From assembly GCA_024138025.1 (NCBI GenBank), contig JAMXBD010001195.1, forward strand, positions 124,001 through 188,000: 64,000 bases of DNA, in the 5' to 3' direction. The stretch is from Combretum micranthum. Lineage: Eukaryota; Streptophyta; Magnoliopsida; Myrtales; Combretaceae. The notes below the pieces were generated by a model. It did no database searches. It was not told the origin of the DNA and was given only the letters and a program-made list of their open reading frames with translations. Within the stretch, counting starts at the first letter, position 1. Each line of letters begins with the position of its first letter. The position numbers and the translations under genes are program-made. Positions 22,123 to 33,910 of this stretch are shown here, piece after piece.

Positions 22123-24440
22123 TGAACCGTTCTTCTTGATAAAAATCTTCAAACGTTCAAAATATCCCATGATATCTTGTAATGTTTTCTTTATTGCATA
22201 GATAGGATTGATATTGCTAGATTTGTGAGATTTGAATATCTTATCTAAGTATTCAAACTTTGAACTGATTGATCATATCTTTTTCTGTTCGTTTTCTTCA
22301 TATGTTTTTGGGTTTTTTTTTTTTTTTTCTATCTGAATCTTCAATAACTTGGTTAGATAAACTTTAATTTGAAATTCAAAGAGAGATCTAATTTTAGATA
22401 AGCTTCAACTAATGACAAACAAGATAGATAATATCTTTATCCTTATCTTCATCTGTAGATATTATTATGTTAAGATAAAACTAGCAAAACATTCTTGAAG
22501 ACAATCCCCATGAATTATTATTCTCCTTATGTAGAACAAATCAAGTGCATTATCCAAATACACTTGATTAGTGGAGCTGGTGCTTCAATTAAATCCAACT
22601 TGTATTTTTATAATTGATAACAACTGTATGAGCAAACATTCTACGAACTAAAGTAGCATTGAAACATCTATTTGACTGTCTTCTTAAGTGTTAGTAAGAA
22701 ATGAATACCTTTACTCTACACACTTAAAGTAAATTTATCAAATATCTTTTAACCTTTTTTTTTATCATCAAAACTCAATTAAGACAACTCAACCACCGGT
22801 TTTCGAATTCCTAAGTGGTTCTTAGGCGTAAAATCGAAAGGAGCAAGCGATTCTAACTGATTCATTGAAAAAAAAAAAAGAAATTACAGAAACAATTAAA
22901 AATAATATTAATTGTACAATTATTTATATTTAAACTATTCTATATGAATAATAAAATTTATTACCTATTCATAGTATTTAATGTTTTTTTATTAACAACA
23001 TAAATAAATATGATTTTGTTTATAAAAAATTCTCCTATAATAAAAAATCCATTTGTTAATAATATGAGACTACTTTTTGTAATGTAATTTCCTTTTTAGC
23101 CTCTAGAGTATTTTGCAATCTCATATTACTAACTAGAATTGACATTAAATGTGTTTGTATATAAATAAATGCGCATGATAAACAAATTTTTAAAAATTTT
23201 GCATAAATAATTAACACTTTTGGAATCAATTATTATTATGAGTTTAGAATTTATTTTATTAAAAACTAAAACTCATTTTTTTACTTGAAAAAATTGGTGG
23301 TTCCATAATTTCAAAACCAAAACCGAGAACCGTTGGTTCCATAGAACAAGATCAAAACTGTGAAAGGCGGTTCTAATTCCTTAATTTCGAGTCTTGGAAC
23401 CGGCAATTTTGGTTACGGTTCCGTTCCTTTCTAGAATCGTGCATATGTTTAACTAGAGCTCAAACTCAAGAAAAAAGCTTGTTTATTTAAATAAATCAAG
23501 CTCAATCCTAAATTCTAGGTTTGTTTAGAAAAAAAAAAAAAAAGAAAAAAACACTCAACTTGATCATAAGCCCAATAATTTTTAAACAAGCCAAGATCAA
23601 GTTGTTAAAAGCCTTGCTCCATTCCACTCATTTTCACCCCTAATTTCGAATTTTATACTTACAAATCCTAACAAACTCAAAAACTTTACGTGTTATATTT
23701 GAAGTGTTATACATTTATCAAATACATATATATAACAATTTTATCATATAACATCTTAACAAGCAGAGATTTATCCGTTTCGTCTGTTTAAAGTATACGT
23801 GTACATAACGTTCTCGATGTGATAAACAATAATTTCCGCCGCAGCGCAGGGCTTTCCTATTAGATGAAAAGTGGGCGGTGGAGCGAGAGGCCAGAGAGGG
23901 TAACCGAAGCTTCGTGTTCATAATTTCTCTAGATCTACATGGTTGATCTTTTTCCTTATTCAAACACATCATTTGAAAAGATTCCACTTGATTGACTCTT
24001 TGAAATCTTTTTATGGTGAATATCCGAGGACTAGCCACTTAAGGGTGGTTAAATCAGTAATGACGGCTCATTCTTATCTAATTTTTTTTATGAAACCACT
24101 GTATATAAAAAAATGGAAAAAAAAAAATTTGCTCTTTAGTTATAAATTTGCAACGAAAATTAATAAGATAATTTTATCTTTATAAATAAAATCAGTAATA
24201 ATAATTTTTATAGAAAATATTTACTTTTTAAAATATAAATTTTATCTTTAAAACTAAGTTTTCTTGTAGGAAAACCATATTAAATGTTTATACTATGAAA
24301 AATTAAACAAAAAATATAAATTGTTTAAATAACAATGGTGTTTACTGATTTCATATATCTTATTTATTATATCATATATGGTATCAATCGAAAAAATATT
24401 TGTTGGAATGTTATTTCAATCATATCCTAATTAATAAACA
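22123..24440. other. No gene; degraded DNA-transposon-like blocks
   Basis: Between 22790 and 23440 there are repeated AACCGGTTCC/GGTTCCAT motifs, and at 23455-23640 repeated CAAGCTCAA/TTGATC motifs, as in old hAT-type elements. No ends could be defined. A GC-richer patch at 23820-23930 contains a minus-strand open frame (24038-23718) rich in Ser and Arg, not recognised. Confidence 0.35.
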
Positions 24441-26096
24441 CTTGATACGTGTTGAATAAATTTAAAAATTTAAAAATATTTTTAAAATAATAAATAATTA
24501 TTATCACCTTATATATACATATCACGATATTATTACTTAAAATAGGATTCAAACACAGTGGCTGTATAGCAAAACTTTTTTTAACTTTTTCCCCTATAAT
24601 TGCGCTTCAGTAGTATCCATGTTATTTTTTTGCATCGTGTCCAATATTACCAAGCCAGTGGAGATGACACTTGCTTCTTTATCAAACACATGGAAACCCA
24701 AGATAAGCAAGTTGTCTTTTTCAAAGACGTGTTTCCAAGTCAATTCCAACGTGACATTTTTAAAGATCGTAGTGAATTTCATATTTCTACATACCTTAAT
24801 ATATATATATATATATATATCGAGAAATGCCATGAAAAATTAAGTTTATCTTTCATCTTTAATATGTGCTCACATGATTTTTTATTCCAACCAGTTATTT
24901 ACTTTCTTTTCCTTATTTATCATTATTTTTATTAAATTATGTATTTTAATATATATAATATTATTTTTCACTATATTATGTAATTAAATTATTAAATATC
25001 ATTTATATTAGTAGTACAATAAACCAATATAAAGCTAGCACGTGTTTTGGTGGACGTTGGACGGGAAAACAAATCAATTTGACAGAAGTTCTATAACCAT
25101 GAGAGAGTGTAAAAATATTAATACTCGCATATGGAAAAAATATCAAAAATAGGTAAATAATAATGGCTGAAAGTTGTCTTTTTCCATCTCACAGGTTATA
25201 TTCCACTTTTTCAAGATGCTCGAAAAAATACCCTTAATTTTTTTATTTTATTTTTATTCATTATAGAAGGGCAGGTTTAAATGTACTTAATATCATTTCC
25301 TAACTCGTGTTAATACAATTAAACTATAAAATCATTAGTATATTGATTGTATATAGACCATCATTATCTTTTAATTTGGACCTCTATACTTTTCAGATTA
25401 ATATTTGATACATTATAATTGGTTGGCATTATTTACAAGAATATTACTTTAATATATATGTATATATATGATGAATGATGATAAGGATTGACTTTTATTC
25501 TATAAAATTCTAACCATAGGCGTTCTGGCGGTGGAGTAAAAACGAAACCTGGAGGCATTGAATACAGAATAAAGTAAGAAGCAAGAGAAAGGGTTAGCCA
25601 AGCTTCACGCGTAGCGTGAGCTAATGGTGTGGCGCGGCGGCACGAAAAATGTTCTCCATATCGTACGTTTGTGCATGAAAAATATGAATAACATGGTGAT
25701 ATTTCCAAGATAACACAGTAATAATAACAACCCCACCTAAAACGAAACCTCTTTAATCAAATACAAACTATGGAATCTAAGCGTCAAACCCAAACCCCAA
25801 CACCCATGTTTCATGTTTTTCAAGTACTACAGAAACCCCAGAATTTGGAGACACACGTACTCTAGGTTTTTCCCTTAAAAAAAAAAGGGGAAAAAAATCA
25901 AAGAACATTAATTATATTAGGTTCTTGACAGCTATGTACTTTGAGAGTCATCTCTTTTTTGGTTTGTTTTTGCAAAAAAATGGTAAAGAATGGAACATAT
26001 AGGCAGCCAAATTAGGTAAAAGTGTCATTTTTGATAATTTTGAAAAAAAATCCTGGCAAAGTTAAAGTGAAAGACAGCAGCATTATTATCAAGAAA
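24441..26096. other. Upstream region of the MAP kinase gene
   Basis: Mostly AT-rich. A TA repeat lies at 24799-24820. A GC-richer patch at 25500-25650 contains GGTGTGGCGCGGCGGC, and a run of A/G lies at 25877-25895. No coding sequence is recognised. The proximal part (about 25700-26096) presumably includes the gene's promoter, but no clear TATA box could be assigned. Confidence 0.4.
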
Positions 26097-26134
26097 AAGA
26101 GCCAAAGAAACAGCCAGAAGAGCACCACCAGCAA

Positions 26135-26304
26135 GTAAGAATTTATTCCCTCTATTTCTTTTCCATTTTTTCAATTCCTTGCTTAGTATATAACCTTAAT
26201 TGCATCAAACACTCAATCTTGTTACAATGTATGATTACTTCAATTTTCCTTTATTCTTTTGTAATATGATTAGTCTAATTAGAGGGAATTTTAATTTCTT
26301 GTAG
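26135..26304 (+). other. Possible 5'-UTR intron of the MAP kinase gene
   Basis: A good donor (GCAA/GTAAGA, GT at 26135) and a pyrimidine-rich stretch ending TTTCTTGTAG at 26304 could define a 170-bp leader intron. It would join a purine-rich leader (about 26060-26134) to the segment before the start codon. This is inference from splice-like signals only. Confidence 0.4.
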
Positions 26305-26351
26305 TGATAGAGAGGTTTTGACATAGTGTTGTTATTATGAATTCTAGGGAA

Positions 26352-27939
26352 ATGGCAACTTTAATTCAACCCCCAGATGGAATTGTCCCTAGAGGGAAGC
26401 ATTGTTACTCAATTTGGCAGACCCTTTTTGAGATTGATACAAAATATGTGCCAATTAAGCCAATTGGTAAAGGAGCTTATGGTGTAGTGTGTTCCTCAAT
26501 CAATAGGGAGACTAATGAGAAAGTCGCGATTAAGAAGATAAATAACGTGTTCGATAACCGGATTGATGCTCTAAGGACTCTTAGAGAGCTTAAGCTTCTT
26601 AGACATATCCGGCATGAGAATGTGATTGCCCTGAAAGATGTTATGATGCCGAGTCGCAGGAGTAATTTTAAGGATGTTTATTTGGTTTATGAGCTTATGG
26701 ATACGGATCTGCATCAGATTATTAAGTCGCCCCAACCGCTTTCTAATGATCATTGCAAGTACTTTATCTTTCAGGTATGAAATTTATTGTTTTACATTTG
26801 CCATTTGATTTGCTTCAGTGCTAGATTTCTGGTGCGAAAATTGAAATGTTTTGAGGAGGAATTGCTCTCATGCTTATAATGATCCTTTAGGTTTCAATTG
26901 CTGATTAGAATTTAGGGAAAATTGCAAAAGAACCTATCCAAGCTAGCAATTTCTGGTAAAAGCTAAAACAATTCCCAGTGCATTCTTCGTAACCAACCCG
27001 TTTTGCTCCAGAATCTTCTGAAAAACCTCCTCGGCGGTTTTCTCTCGAGAAATTGGATTTTGGGAAGGTTAAATTGGAAGCTTGATTCATTTTCAGTGAC
27101 CAGAAAATTAGCACATTATTGATTCCACGTTAATTTTAGGGAGTCACAGGGCGGCCTAACCTGCAATATAATCCTTTGTTGATTTTTATCAGTTTGTGGA
27201 GTCAACTGAACCTTAAATTGTGGTCTTATTTTAGTTGCCATATATTGCTATGTAGCTTTTGAGAGGACTGAAGTATCTTCACTCAGCAAACGTGCTTCAC
27301 CGCGATCTAAAGCCAGGAAACCTTCTTGTCAATGCCAACTGTGAATTGAAGATATGTGATTTCGGACTGGCAAGAACAACAAGGAATGGGATGGGGCAGT
27401 TTATGACAGAATATGTTGTCACACGGTGGTATCGAGCACCAGAACTGCTCCTCTGCTGTGACTACTATGGAACATACATAGATGTCTGGTCTGTTGGTTG
27501 CATTTTTGCTGAGATATTGGGTCGTAAACCAATCTTCCCAGGAACCGAGTGCCTCAACCAGTTGAAATTGATAATCGATGTGCTGGGCAGCCAGATGGAA
27601 GCCAACCTCCAATTCATTGACAATCCTAAGGCTAGAAAATACATCAAATCGCTTCCATATTCCCAGGGGATACACCTATCATGTCTCTTCCCCCAGGCTG
27701 ATCCTTTAGCCATAGACCTGCTGCAGCGGATGCTAGTTTTCGATCCAACAAAGAGGATTACTGTGATGGAAGCACTCCAGCATCCTTATATGGCAGGGTT
27801 GTATGATCCACAAAACAACCCTCCAGCTCAATTCCCGATCGATCTTGACATAGATGAGAAAATGGGAGAATATATGATCAGGCAGAAGATGTGGTATGAA
27901 ATGCTTCATTATCATCCTGAAATAGCTTCAATGAACTAA
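26352..27939 (+). CDS. MPK7: Group C mitogen-activated protein kinase (MPK7/MPK14-like)
   Basis: A serine/threonine kinase acting at the end of a MAPK cascade, activated by a MAPK kinase through dual phosphorylation. Coding exons are 26352-26774 and 27256-27939; joined they give 368 residues, the usual length for plant MPK7. An in-frame ATG at 26337 would add five residues, but the second ATG gives the family N-terminus MATLxxPPxGI and is preferred. Visible features: glycine loop GKGAYG (39-44), ATP-binding Lys61, catalytic HRD (Asp158), DFG (Asp176-Gly178), and the TEY activation motif at 192-194 (27406-27414) followed by [10 protein letters not shown]. The TEY motif, the long match [13 protein letters not shown] and the ending [10 protein letters not shown] place it in the MPK7/14 branch rather than MPK1/2. 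No stop or frameshift was seen. Several normally invariant positions differ (see findings). The exact orthology to Arabidopsis MPK7 or MPK14 needs a tree; kinase identity is secure. Confidence 0.96.
26775..27255 (+). other. MPK7: Single coding intron of the MAP kinase gene
   Basis: 481 bp, GT...AG. Exon 1 ends CAG after KYFIFQ and exon 2 starts with [12 protein letters not shown]; the split lies between codons (phase 0). Group C plant MAPKs are known to have just one coding intron at this position. A minus-strand open frame at 26905-27114 inside the intron is not credible. Confidence 0.95.
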
Positions 27940-29646
27940 TAAGCTTAGGCTTGCAAATCTTTCAGTTCATATTGCTTCCTAAACCACTGGAATGCGTTAT
28001 ATGAATCGAGTCTCTTCTTGTAATTAGAATGATTCTTGGTTTGTGCTTGTTCCTTTTTAGATATTGGCCTATAACCATCAAATGAAATGTGAATATTTTC
28101 TCCTTCTTCTCTTTCAAACAAAGAGGGGTTTTGGTTTTATAGACACTTGAAACAATATTTGCTTCTTCATATTACTATATTCTAGAGTTAATAATTCTGT
28201 AAGAGGAATTGCTAAACCCAATCACCTTCTATCATTGCTCTCCATTGAACATGTTTGTGTTTTGTGAATGGGAAAAATCTAATATATATTTATTAAACAT
28301 CATAGAAAGGTAAATGGACAGACTTTAGGTCTCTCCTGTGTGACAGGAGGTTTATATTTATCAAGAGTGTGTGGAGGATGCCTGAGAAGACAGATTAAAC
28401 CGAGAGGTGATGTCTATATCACTTTTTTATTGTTAGAAATCCCATCACTAATAGTCATTACAAAAGGGGACAAGGGCAAGGTACCAAACATGTTCTTGTC
28501 CCAAACCTCCATTTGTCAATACTATTCTCAATCCTTGTTAATCATTCTAGTTTAGACAGGCTGTATGCATTTTTTTTCTTTTTTCATGTAAAATCATTCA
28601 AGGTTAGGGACCAAACATGTCCTTACTTAGAATCCATCCTTTTAATAAATGGAGGTAGAATGAATTTTTATGTAATAGATGGTCCATTTAGTAACTTTTC
28701 GACAAATAAGATGATAAAGACTATATAGAAAAAAATTCATTTATATATGTCACTGCCATTATCATAATAAATAAATAAATAATAAAATTAATGGATGATC
28801 ATTAATCACTTGGAAATTGGTGGATCCTAAACTTCCTAACCTTATAGTGACTTATTTAGTCAACATAACAACTTGATATCTACACCGTTTTTCCCAACAG
28901 TAAGCCAAAGATTTTTTTTTTTTTCCTTTTTTCGTTTGGTCCTCTGATTTAGAGGCGTGTAAGTGTAGTATCATGCTTATGAAAGGATAAACAAAGCAGA
29001 TTGAATGAAAGTGAGATTATTCATAGTAGGATCAGGTGGATAATCTTGGACATATCACCGAATATTACATGTATCGATGGCCATCACAATTAAACTCAAA
29101 ATGATTTGATTCAAACTAGCAAATAAGTACGATAATAATCATTTAATTTGGTATACATGTCTGGATATTTAGATTTATAAAGATGTCAAATTGTGTAAAA
29201 TTATTGTTAGTACAAATAAATGATAAAGTTGTTTGATCATATAGGTAGAGTGGAAATCACGTTTAATTTTTTTAAAGAAAAAGGTTTAAAAAATTGTAAA
29301 GATGGTTTATTTAATAAATTTAAAATTAACTGAAACAATTTTTTAACTTAATATGAATTTAGCCCTAAAAATAATAGTGTTTAACCTATTTGTTTGAAAA
29401 ATTGCTTAAGATATGTTTTTGTTTATACAAAAGAACAACCATTTTTAGTTGAAAAGTCAATAATGTGGGACAATAAAATACTGAAGATACAATCAAGTAC
29501 CATAAAGATAAAAGTAATTCCCATGATCTTAAAAAAATAAGATTTTATATACGAATACAACAAGACATGCTTTTAGGTATATTCTTTATTTAAATATTTT
29601 GAATAGAATATAAATTTTCACAACATTTGCTTTTTGTTTACATTTA
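27940..29646. other. 3' flank of the kinase gene; no further gene
   Basis: The first 150-200 bases probably form the 3' UTR (TTGTAATTAG at about 28018 and AATGAAATGTG near 28081 could serve as plant polyadenylation elements). Beyond that there is AT-rich sequence with no recognisable gene. The two small open frames at 28340-28728 are unsupported. Confidence 0.4.
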
Positions 29647-29655
29647 TTTAAATTT

Positions 29656-29970
29656 TGATGAATTACACTTGAAGATCCTAACGTTAAGGTTCCAACGAAA
29701 AAAGGTTCTAACGTTTAAGGATAAATTTATTTAGCATCTCAACATTGAAAAAAGTTAGTCAATTTGGATCCTCAAAGACACGTGTGAATAGGAGAGAATA
29801 TTCAATTAAAACTCATAAGACTCTTCCTCTGTTTACACGTATCCTTTGAGACCCAAATTGACTCATTTCTTTAAACGTTGGGACCTTAAATGAATTTACC
29901 CCTAAACGTTGGAACCTCTTTTTAACTATAAGCTTAACTTAAACATTGAGCCATTCTGATATAATTTATC
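29656..29970. mobile_element. Mutator-type foldback MITE (family A, copy 1)
   Basis: A perfect 9-bp duplication TTTAAATTT flanks it at 29647-29655 and 29971-29979. The ends are inverted (GATGAATTACAC against GATAAATTATAT), and inner repeats such as CTAACGTT/AACGTTGG are also inverted, so the whole 315 bp is roughly palindromic. A 9-bp duplication with long inverted ends is the signature of Mutator-type elements. Non-coding. Confidence 0.8.
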
Positions 29971-30204
29971 TTTAAATTTCCACTAATTTACTCCTTCCAC
30001 TCTTTTTTTCATTTTAATTTCCCGAACGCGAGCGGACCCAGTGGGCCATGATTTTTTATCAACAACTCGACCTTAAACCATGGAACCACTGAAGTCCACC
30101 ATGGGGTCTCCAACCGTACAGCCGAGCCGGATTCATTGTCCGAATCCAACCCATGCCTGAATTTATACAAATAATGGGTAATGATGCACCGTATTATAGT
30201 TTCT

Positions 30205-30210
30205 TCCTAC

Positions 30211-30250
<40 letters not shown>

Positions 30251-30255
30251 TAATA
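30205..30255. repeat. TAA/AAT microsatellite
   Basis: About 13 consecutive AAT units, ending in AATAAAATAATAAAG. Confidence 0.9.
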
Positions 30256-30453
30256 AAGAAATCATTTGAAGAATTATCACATATAATGGTATGGTTTAAA
30301 TTCAATCAATCATGCATTGTATGATTGTACCAAAAGTGTGTATTTTTCAGGTTTTATCAATAGATTTGCTATCAAATGGGTTTTGAATTACCAATATACT
30401 TGCCCTGCATGCACCTCAAAATTAAATTTAAAAATAATACACAATGTAAGGAG

Positions 30454-30923
30454 TGTTACGAACAAACAGGATAGATGTAGGAGACAACCTAAGAGGTTGG
30501 AAGATTACATTATAACAGCATAAGAAAGTAACAATAGTTATTAATCAAACAATTATAGTCATAACTAACAGATCTTAATAGAAATCAACAAACAATAACA
30601 AAATCTGTCACTTTATAACATGTATATAAAAGGAGAAAAATCAATATAGAAAGGGATGTCGAAATATTTCCCTCAGAAACAAGATTTGTCTTGAGGAGTT
30701 TTGGCTAGACTCGAAGATAGCCAACAATCAATTGTAGATCTACAAAATAAACACACAATAGTTAGTGTAGATGAAACCCTAGGTTTCATTATAGGAGAAA
30801 GATAACAACGAAGAGAGAATAGAGAGAGCGATACCTACGAGGAAATAGTGGAGAGGAAACAAACACTATATACCTAAGGTAATTTTTAGTGGGTCAAGCC
30901 TTATAATTATAAAGGCCATAACA
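30454..30923 (+). repeat. 5' LTR of the Gypsy element
   Basis: TG...CA, 470 bp. It contains a TATA-like string TATATAAAAG at about 30623-30632 and the telobox-like AAACCCTAGG further on. The 3' LTR ends with TT instead of CA, which I read as mutation. Confidence 0.88.
30623..30632 (+). promoter_or_regulatory. TATA box of the Gypsy LTR
   Basis: TATATAAAAG in the 5' LTR; the same string is preserved in the 3' LTR at about 35530-35539. The 3' copy could in principle drive transcription rightward out of the element. Inference from motif and conservation between the LTRs. Confidence 0.55.
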
Positions 30924-30953
30924 TTTTGGTGCTCTCGTTTGTTGATCGGAACT

Positions 30954-31950
30954 ATGCCGGATACAAGAAATTCAACTCATGTGGAGATGTTAAAGAATTC
31001 ACCACTAGCCACCCAAGAATCTTTAACTCAATTGTTTACTAGAATAGACAAAATTGAGTTGAATCAGAATCAACAAAAAGATCATAGTGGTAGTCAAAAT
31101 CAAGTTGATTCATCATATTCATAGGATACTTCCAACATGAAAAATTTATTATAGGGTATCAAGCTAGAGATACCGAAATTTTCAAGAGAGGACGTGCTAG
31201 GGTAGCTCTTTAAAGTAGATCAGTTCTTTACATTCCACAGAATAGAGGAGGAGAAAAGAATTACCATATCAGCTTTACGCTTAAGGGAGATGCATTACAA
31301 TGGTACCAATGGATGTATCGAAATAAAAAATTAAGTTCTTGGACAAGATTTGTAGAGGCTTTGTCTGATGGGTTTGAACCTTCTACTTTTGAAGATGTGC
31401 AAGGCACCTTGTAGAAATTGACACAAACATCATCTGTGATGAATTATCAATCCAAGTTTGAGTCATTATCGAATATAACTCTAGGATTATCGAAATCATT
31501 TCTAATGAGTTGTTTCATATATGGACTGTTGCTTGCAGTAAGAAGAGAAGTTCAAATTTCAAGACCAAAATCATTAATGACAGCAATTTGGTTAGCAAGA
31601 ATGTTTAAAGACAAACTTGTTGATCAATATGATAGTATACAAACTCGTTCTTCATCATCTTTTTCTTCCAAACCCCTCTAATTTTCCAAACCATACTATT
31701 TAAAAACATATGCAAATTCGTCCCAAACACCAAACCATACACTTCAGCCACAAACACATACCCATACATTTTAGCCACAAACACAAACCCATACACTGTC
31801 CCAAAACTCAAACACAAACCTAAACACACAACCCAAATACACTTTACCAATAAAGAAACTTACACCAGAAGAAATGTAGGTAAGAAAAGACAAGGGTTAA
31901 TGCTAAAATTGTGATGGGAAATTTAATAGAAATCATAAATGTAAAGCACG
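30954..31950 (+). pseudogene. Gypsy gag (multiple stops)
   Basis: It starts at ATG 30954 (MPDTRNSTHVEML). TAG codons at 31122, 31152, 31203 and 31412 replace expected Trp residues, for example in the gag motif G-W-LFKVDQFF. A one-base shift lies near 31270, after which GDALQWYQWMYRNKKLSSW follows in another frame. A His/Thr/Gln-rich stretch (QTHTHTF repeats, about 31690-31840) precedes a decayed CCHC knuckle at 31901-31945 (C, stop, NCDGKF, HKCKARF). Gag would form the particle shell. Confidence 0.83.
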
Positions 31951-32079
31951 ATTTTTTGGTGCTTTTATGTGAGTCAGATGAGGAAAAGACTCAAGAACTT
32001 TCAGAGTGCATACCAGAGGTGTAAGAACAAGTGGATGTAGCAACCATTAGTTATCATGCTATGACTGAGAATCGGTGAC

Positions 32080-32370
32080 ACATGCTATGTTTTCAAGGTG
32101 TCATTTCTGGACATTCTTTTTCAATATTAGTAGATATTGTTAGTACACATGATTTTGTGCAAAGTAGAGTGGCAAAATATTTAGGCCTTAACATTATACC
32201 ATCACCTAACTTTAACGTGATGGTAGGAAATGCTTAGAAATTGCAATGTGAAGGCCAATGTACTGATCTTAAAATTAGCATTCAAGAATTGGAATTTTCT
32301 ACCAATTTCTATGTACTACCAATCCAAGGAGCAAATTTGTGATAGGAATACAATGGATGAAGAATCTTGG
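32080..32370 (+). pseudogene. Gypsy protease with a lost active site
   Basis: The frame encodes GVISGHSFSILVDIVSTHDF. In Gypsy elements the catalytic motif here is D-S-G-S/A-T-H; at 32133-32141 it reads D-I-V, so the catalytic triplet is destroyed although the following STH(D/N)FV is intact. Another TAG at a Trp position (about 32236) follows. Confidence 0.75.
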
Positions 32371-32689
32371 CCCTATTACTATAGATTATAATGCCCTCAC
32401 TATGTTATTCTGTTACGAGGGACATTATACAACTTTAATAGGTGAGTAGTTTACAAATTTAGGCCAAATCTCTCATCACCAATTGTGTTACATGTTTCAG
32501 GTTGATGTAGTAGCATCATGTTTTCAATTGGTGGCTCAATTTAGTGGACTAGAATCATAAAGTACCATCAATAACTCTCTAATACAAGAGGTATTGGGAA
32601 GATTCTCTCATCTATTTGAGACACCTACATCATTGCCGCCTACAAGATCTATCCAACACAAAATCTAAATCAAACAGGGTGTCTCAATA

Positions 32690-33290
32690 GCCAATGTCAG
32701 GCGCTATCGATACCCTCAGTTCCAAAAGAATGAGATTGAGAATCAGGTCAAAGAAATGTTACAACAAGGTACTATTCAAATTAGTAATAATCCTTTTTCT
32801 TCGCCTGTATTGTTAATTAAAAAAAAAAGTATGGAACACGGAGATTCTGTATAGACTATAGGGCCTTGAATAATGTAACTATTAAAGATGAATACCCAAT
32901 GCCTACTATTAATGAATTTTTTGATGAATTGAGGCATGCTATTGTATTTTCTAAATTGGATTTAAGATATGGCTACCAGATTCGCAAGAATGAGGATGAT
33001 ATACATAAAACAACATTTAGAACACATGAAGGTCATTACGAGTTTCTTGTAATACCTTTTGGTTTAAGTAATGTACCTACCACATTTCAATCCATCATGA
33101 ATAATATTTTTAAGCCATGGTTACATAAGTTTATCATAGTTTTTTTCGATGACATACTGGTATATAGTAGTTCCATGGACTTGCATATAGAACCTCTTAC
33201 ACAAGTATTTCAAATACTGTCTAAAAATACTTTCTTTGTTAAGAAGTCAAAATGTGCTTTTGGGTGTCGAGGATTTAGTATTTAGGCCAT
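32690..33290 (+). pseudogene. Gypsy reverse transcriptase
   Basis: Upstream in one frame is VKEMLQQGTIQISNNPFSSP, then after a run of A residues RRFCIDYRALNNVTIKDEYP continues into the open frame 32866-33285. Motifs present: FSKLDLRYGYQIR, FRTHEGHYEFLVIPFGLSN, and the catalytic FFDD at 33142-33153 followed by ILVYSS. The usual G in PFGLxNAPxTFQ context is kept. The enzyme would copy element RNA to DNA. A shift at about 33285 separates it from RNase H. Confidence 0.9.
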
Positions 33291-33910
33291 GTGGTGTCTC
33301 AAGGGAGTGTCAGTCCAGATCTATGGAAAATTGAAGCTATTAAAACTTGGGAAGTACCTTCTTTAGTTAAACAGTTGCAAGCATTTTTTAGGTTGAGTGG
33401 ATATTATAAAAAATTTATTAGAGGTTATGCATCCATAGCAGCACCATTCACTGATTTACTCAAGAAAGGTCAGTTTCAGTGGTCTACAGAAGCTACTCAG
33501 ACCTTTGAAGACTCAAACATGCTTTGATTTCAGCTCCAATTCTTTAATTACCAGATTTTACTAAAACATTTGTAATACAGACAGATGCTTCTAGTTCGGA
33601 ATAAGAGCAGTACTTTTGCAAGATAAGAAACCAATTGCTTATTTTAGCAAGAAGTTTATATCTCATATGATTAAACAATCGGCTTATGTGAAAGAATTAC
33701 ATGGATTGGTAGAGGCAATACATAAATGGCTCAATGCCTATTAGGAAATCATTTCATAATTCGAACATATCATAGAAGTCTTAAGGAATTACTTACTCAA
33801 GTAATTCAGAAGCCAGAACAGCATTAATATTTGGTAAAATTATAGGACATGAATATACCTTAGTGTATAAGCCAAGGAAGGATAATCAAGTGGCAGATTC
33901 ACTTTCTAGA
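33291..33910 (+). pseudogene. Gypsy RNase H region
   Basis: The frame 33291-33527 encodes the thumb/connection motif LRLSGYYKKFIRGYASIAAP (seen as FFRLSGYYKKFIRGYASIAA) and WSTEATQTFE. Beyond a shift near 33525, pieces of RNase H follow (QTDASS, DKKPIAYFSKKF, YKPRKDNQVADSLSRQ near 33870-33910). Confidence 0.82.

Noticed and set aside
15720..23440. Idea that AACCGGTTCC-type blocks at 15720-15840 and 22790-23440 are halves of one element split by the nest
   Set aside because: The sequences next to the nest on either side do not share these blocks, and no matching ends could be aligned.
23718..24038. Minus-strand 106-residue frame rich in Ser and Arg, suggestive of a transit peptide
   Set aside because: No continuing exon, no recognised domain, and the region lies among degraded repeats.
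27307..27915. Long minus-strand frames opposite the kinase exon
   Set aside because: They are antisense shadows of the conserved kinase coding sequence.
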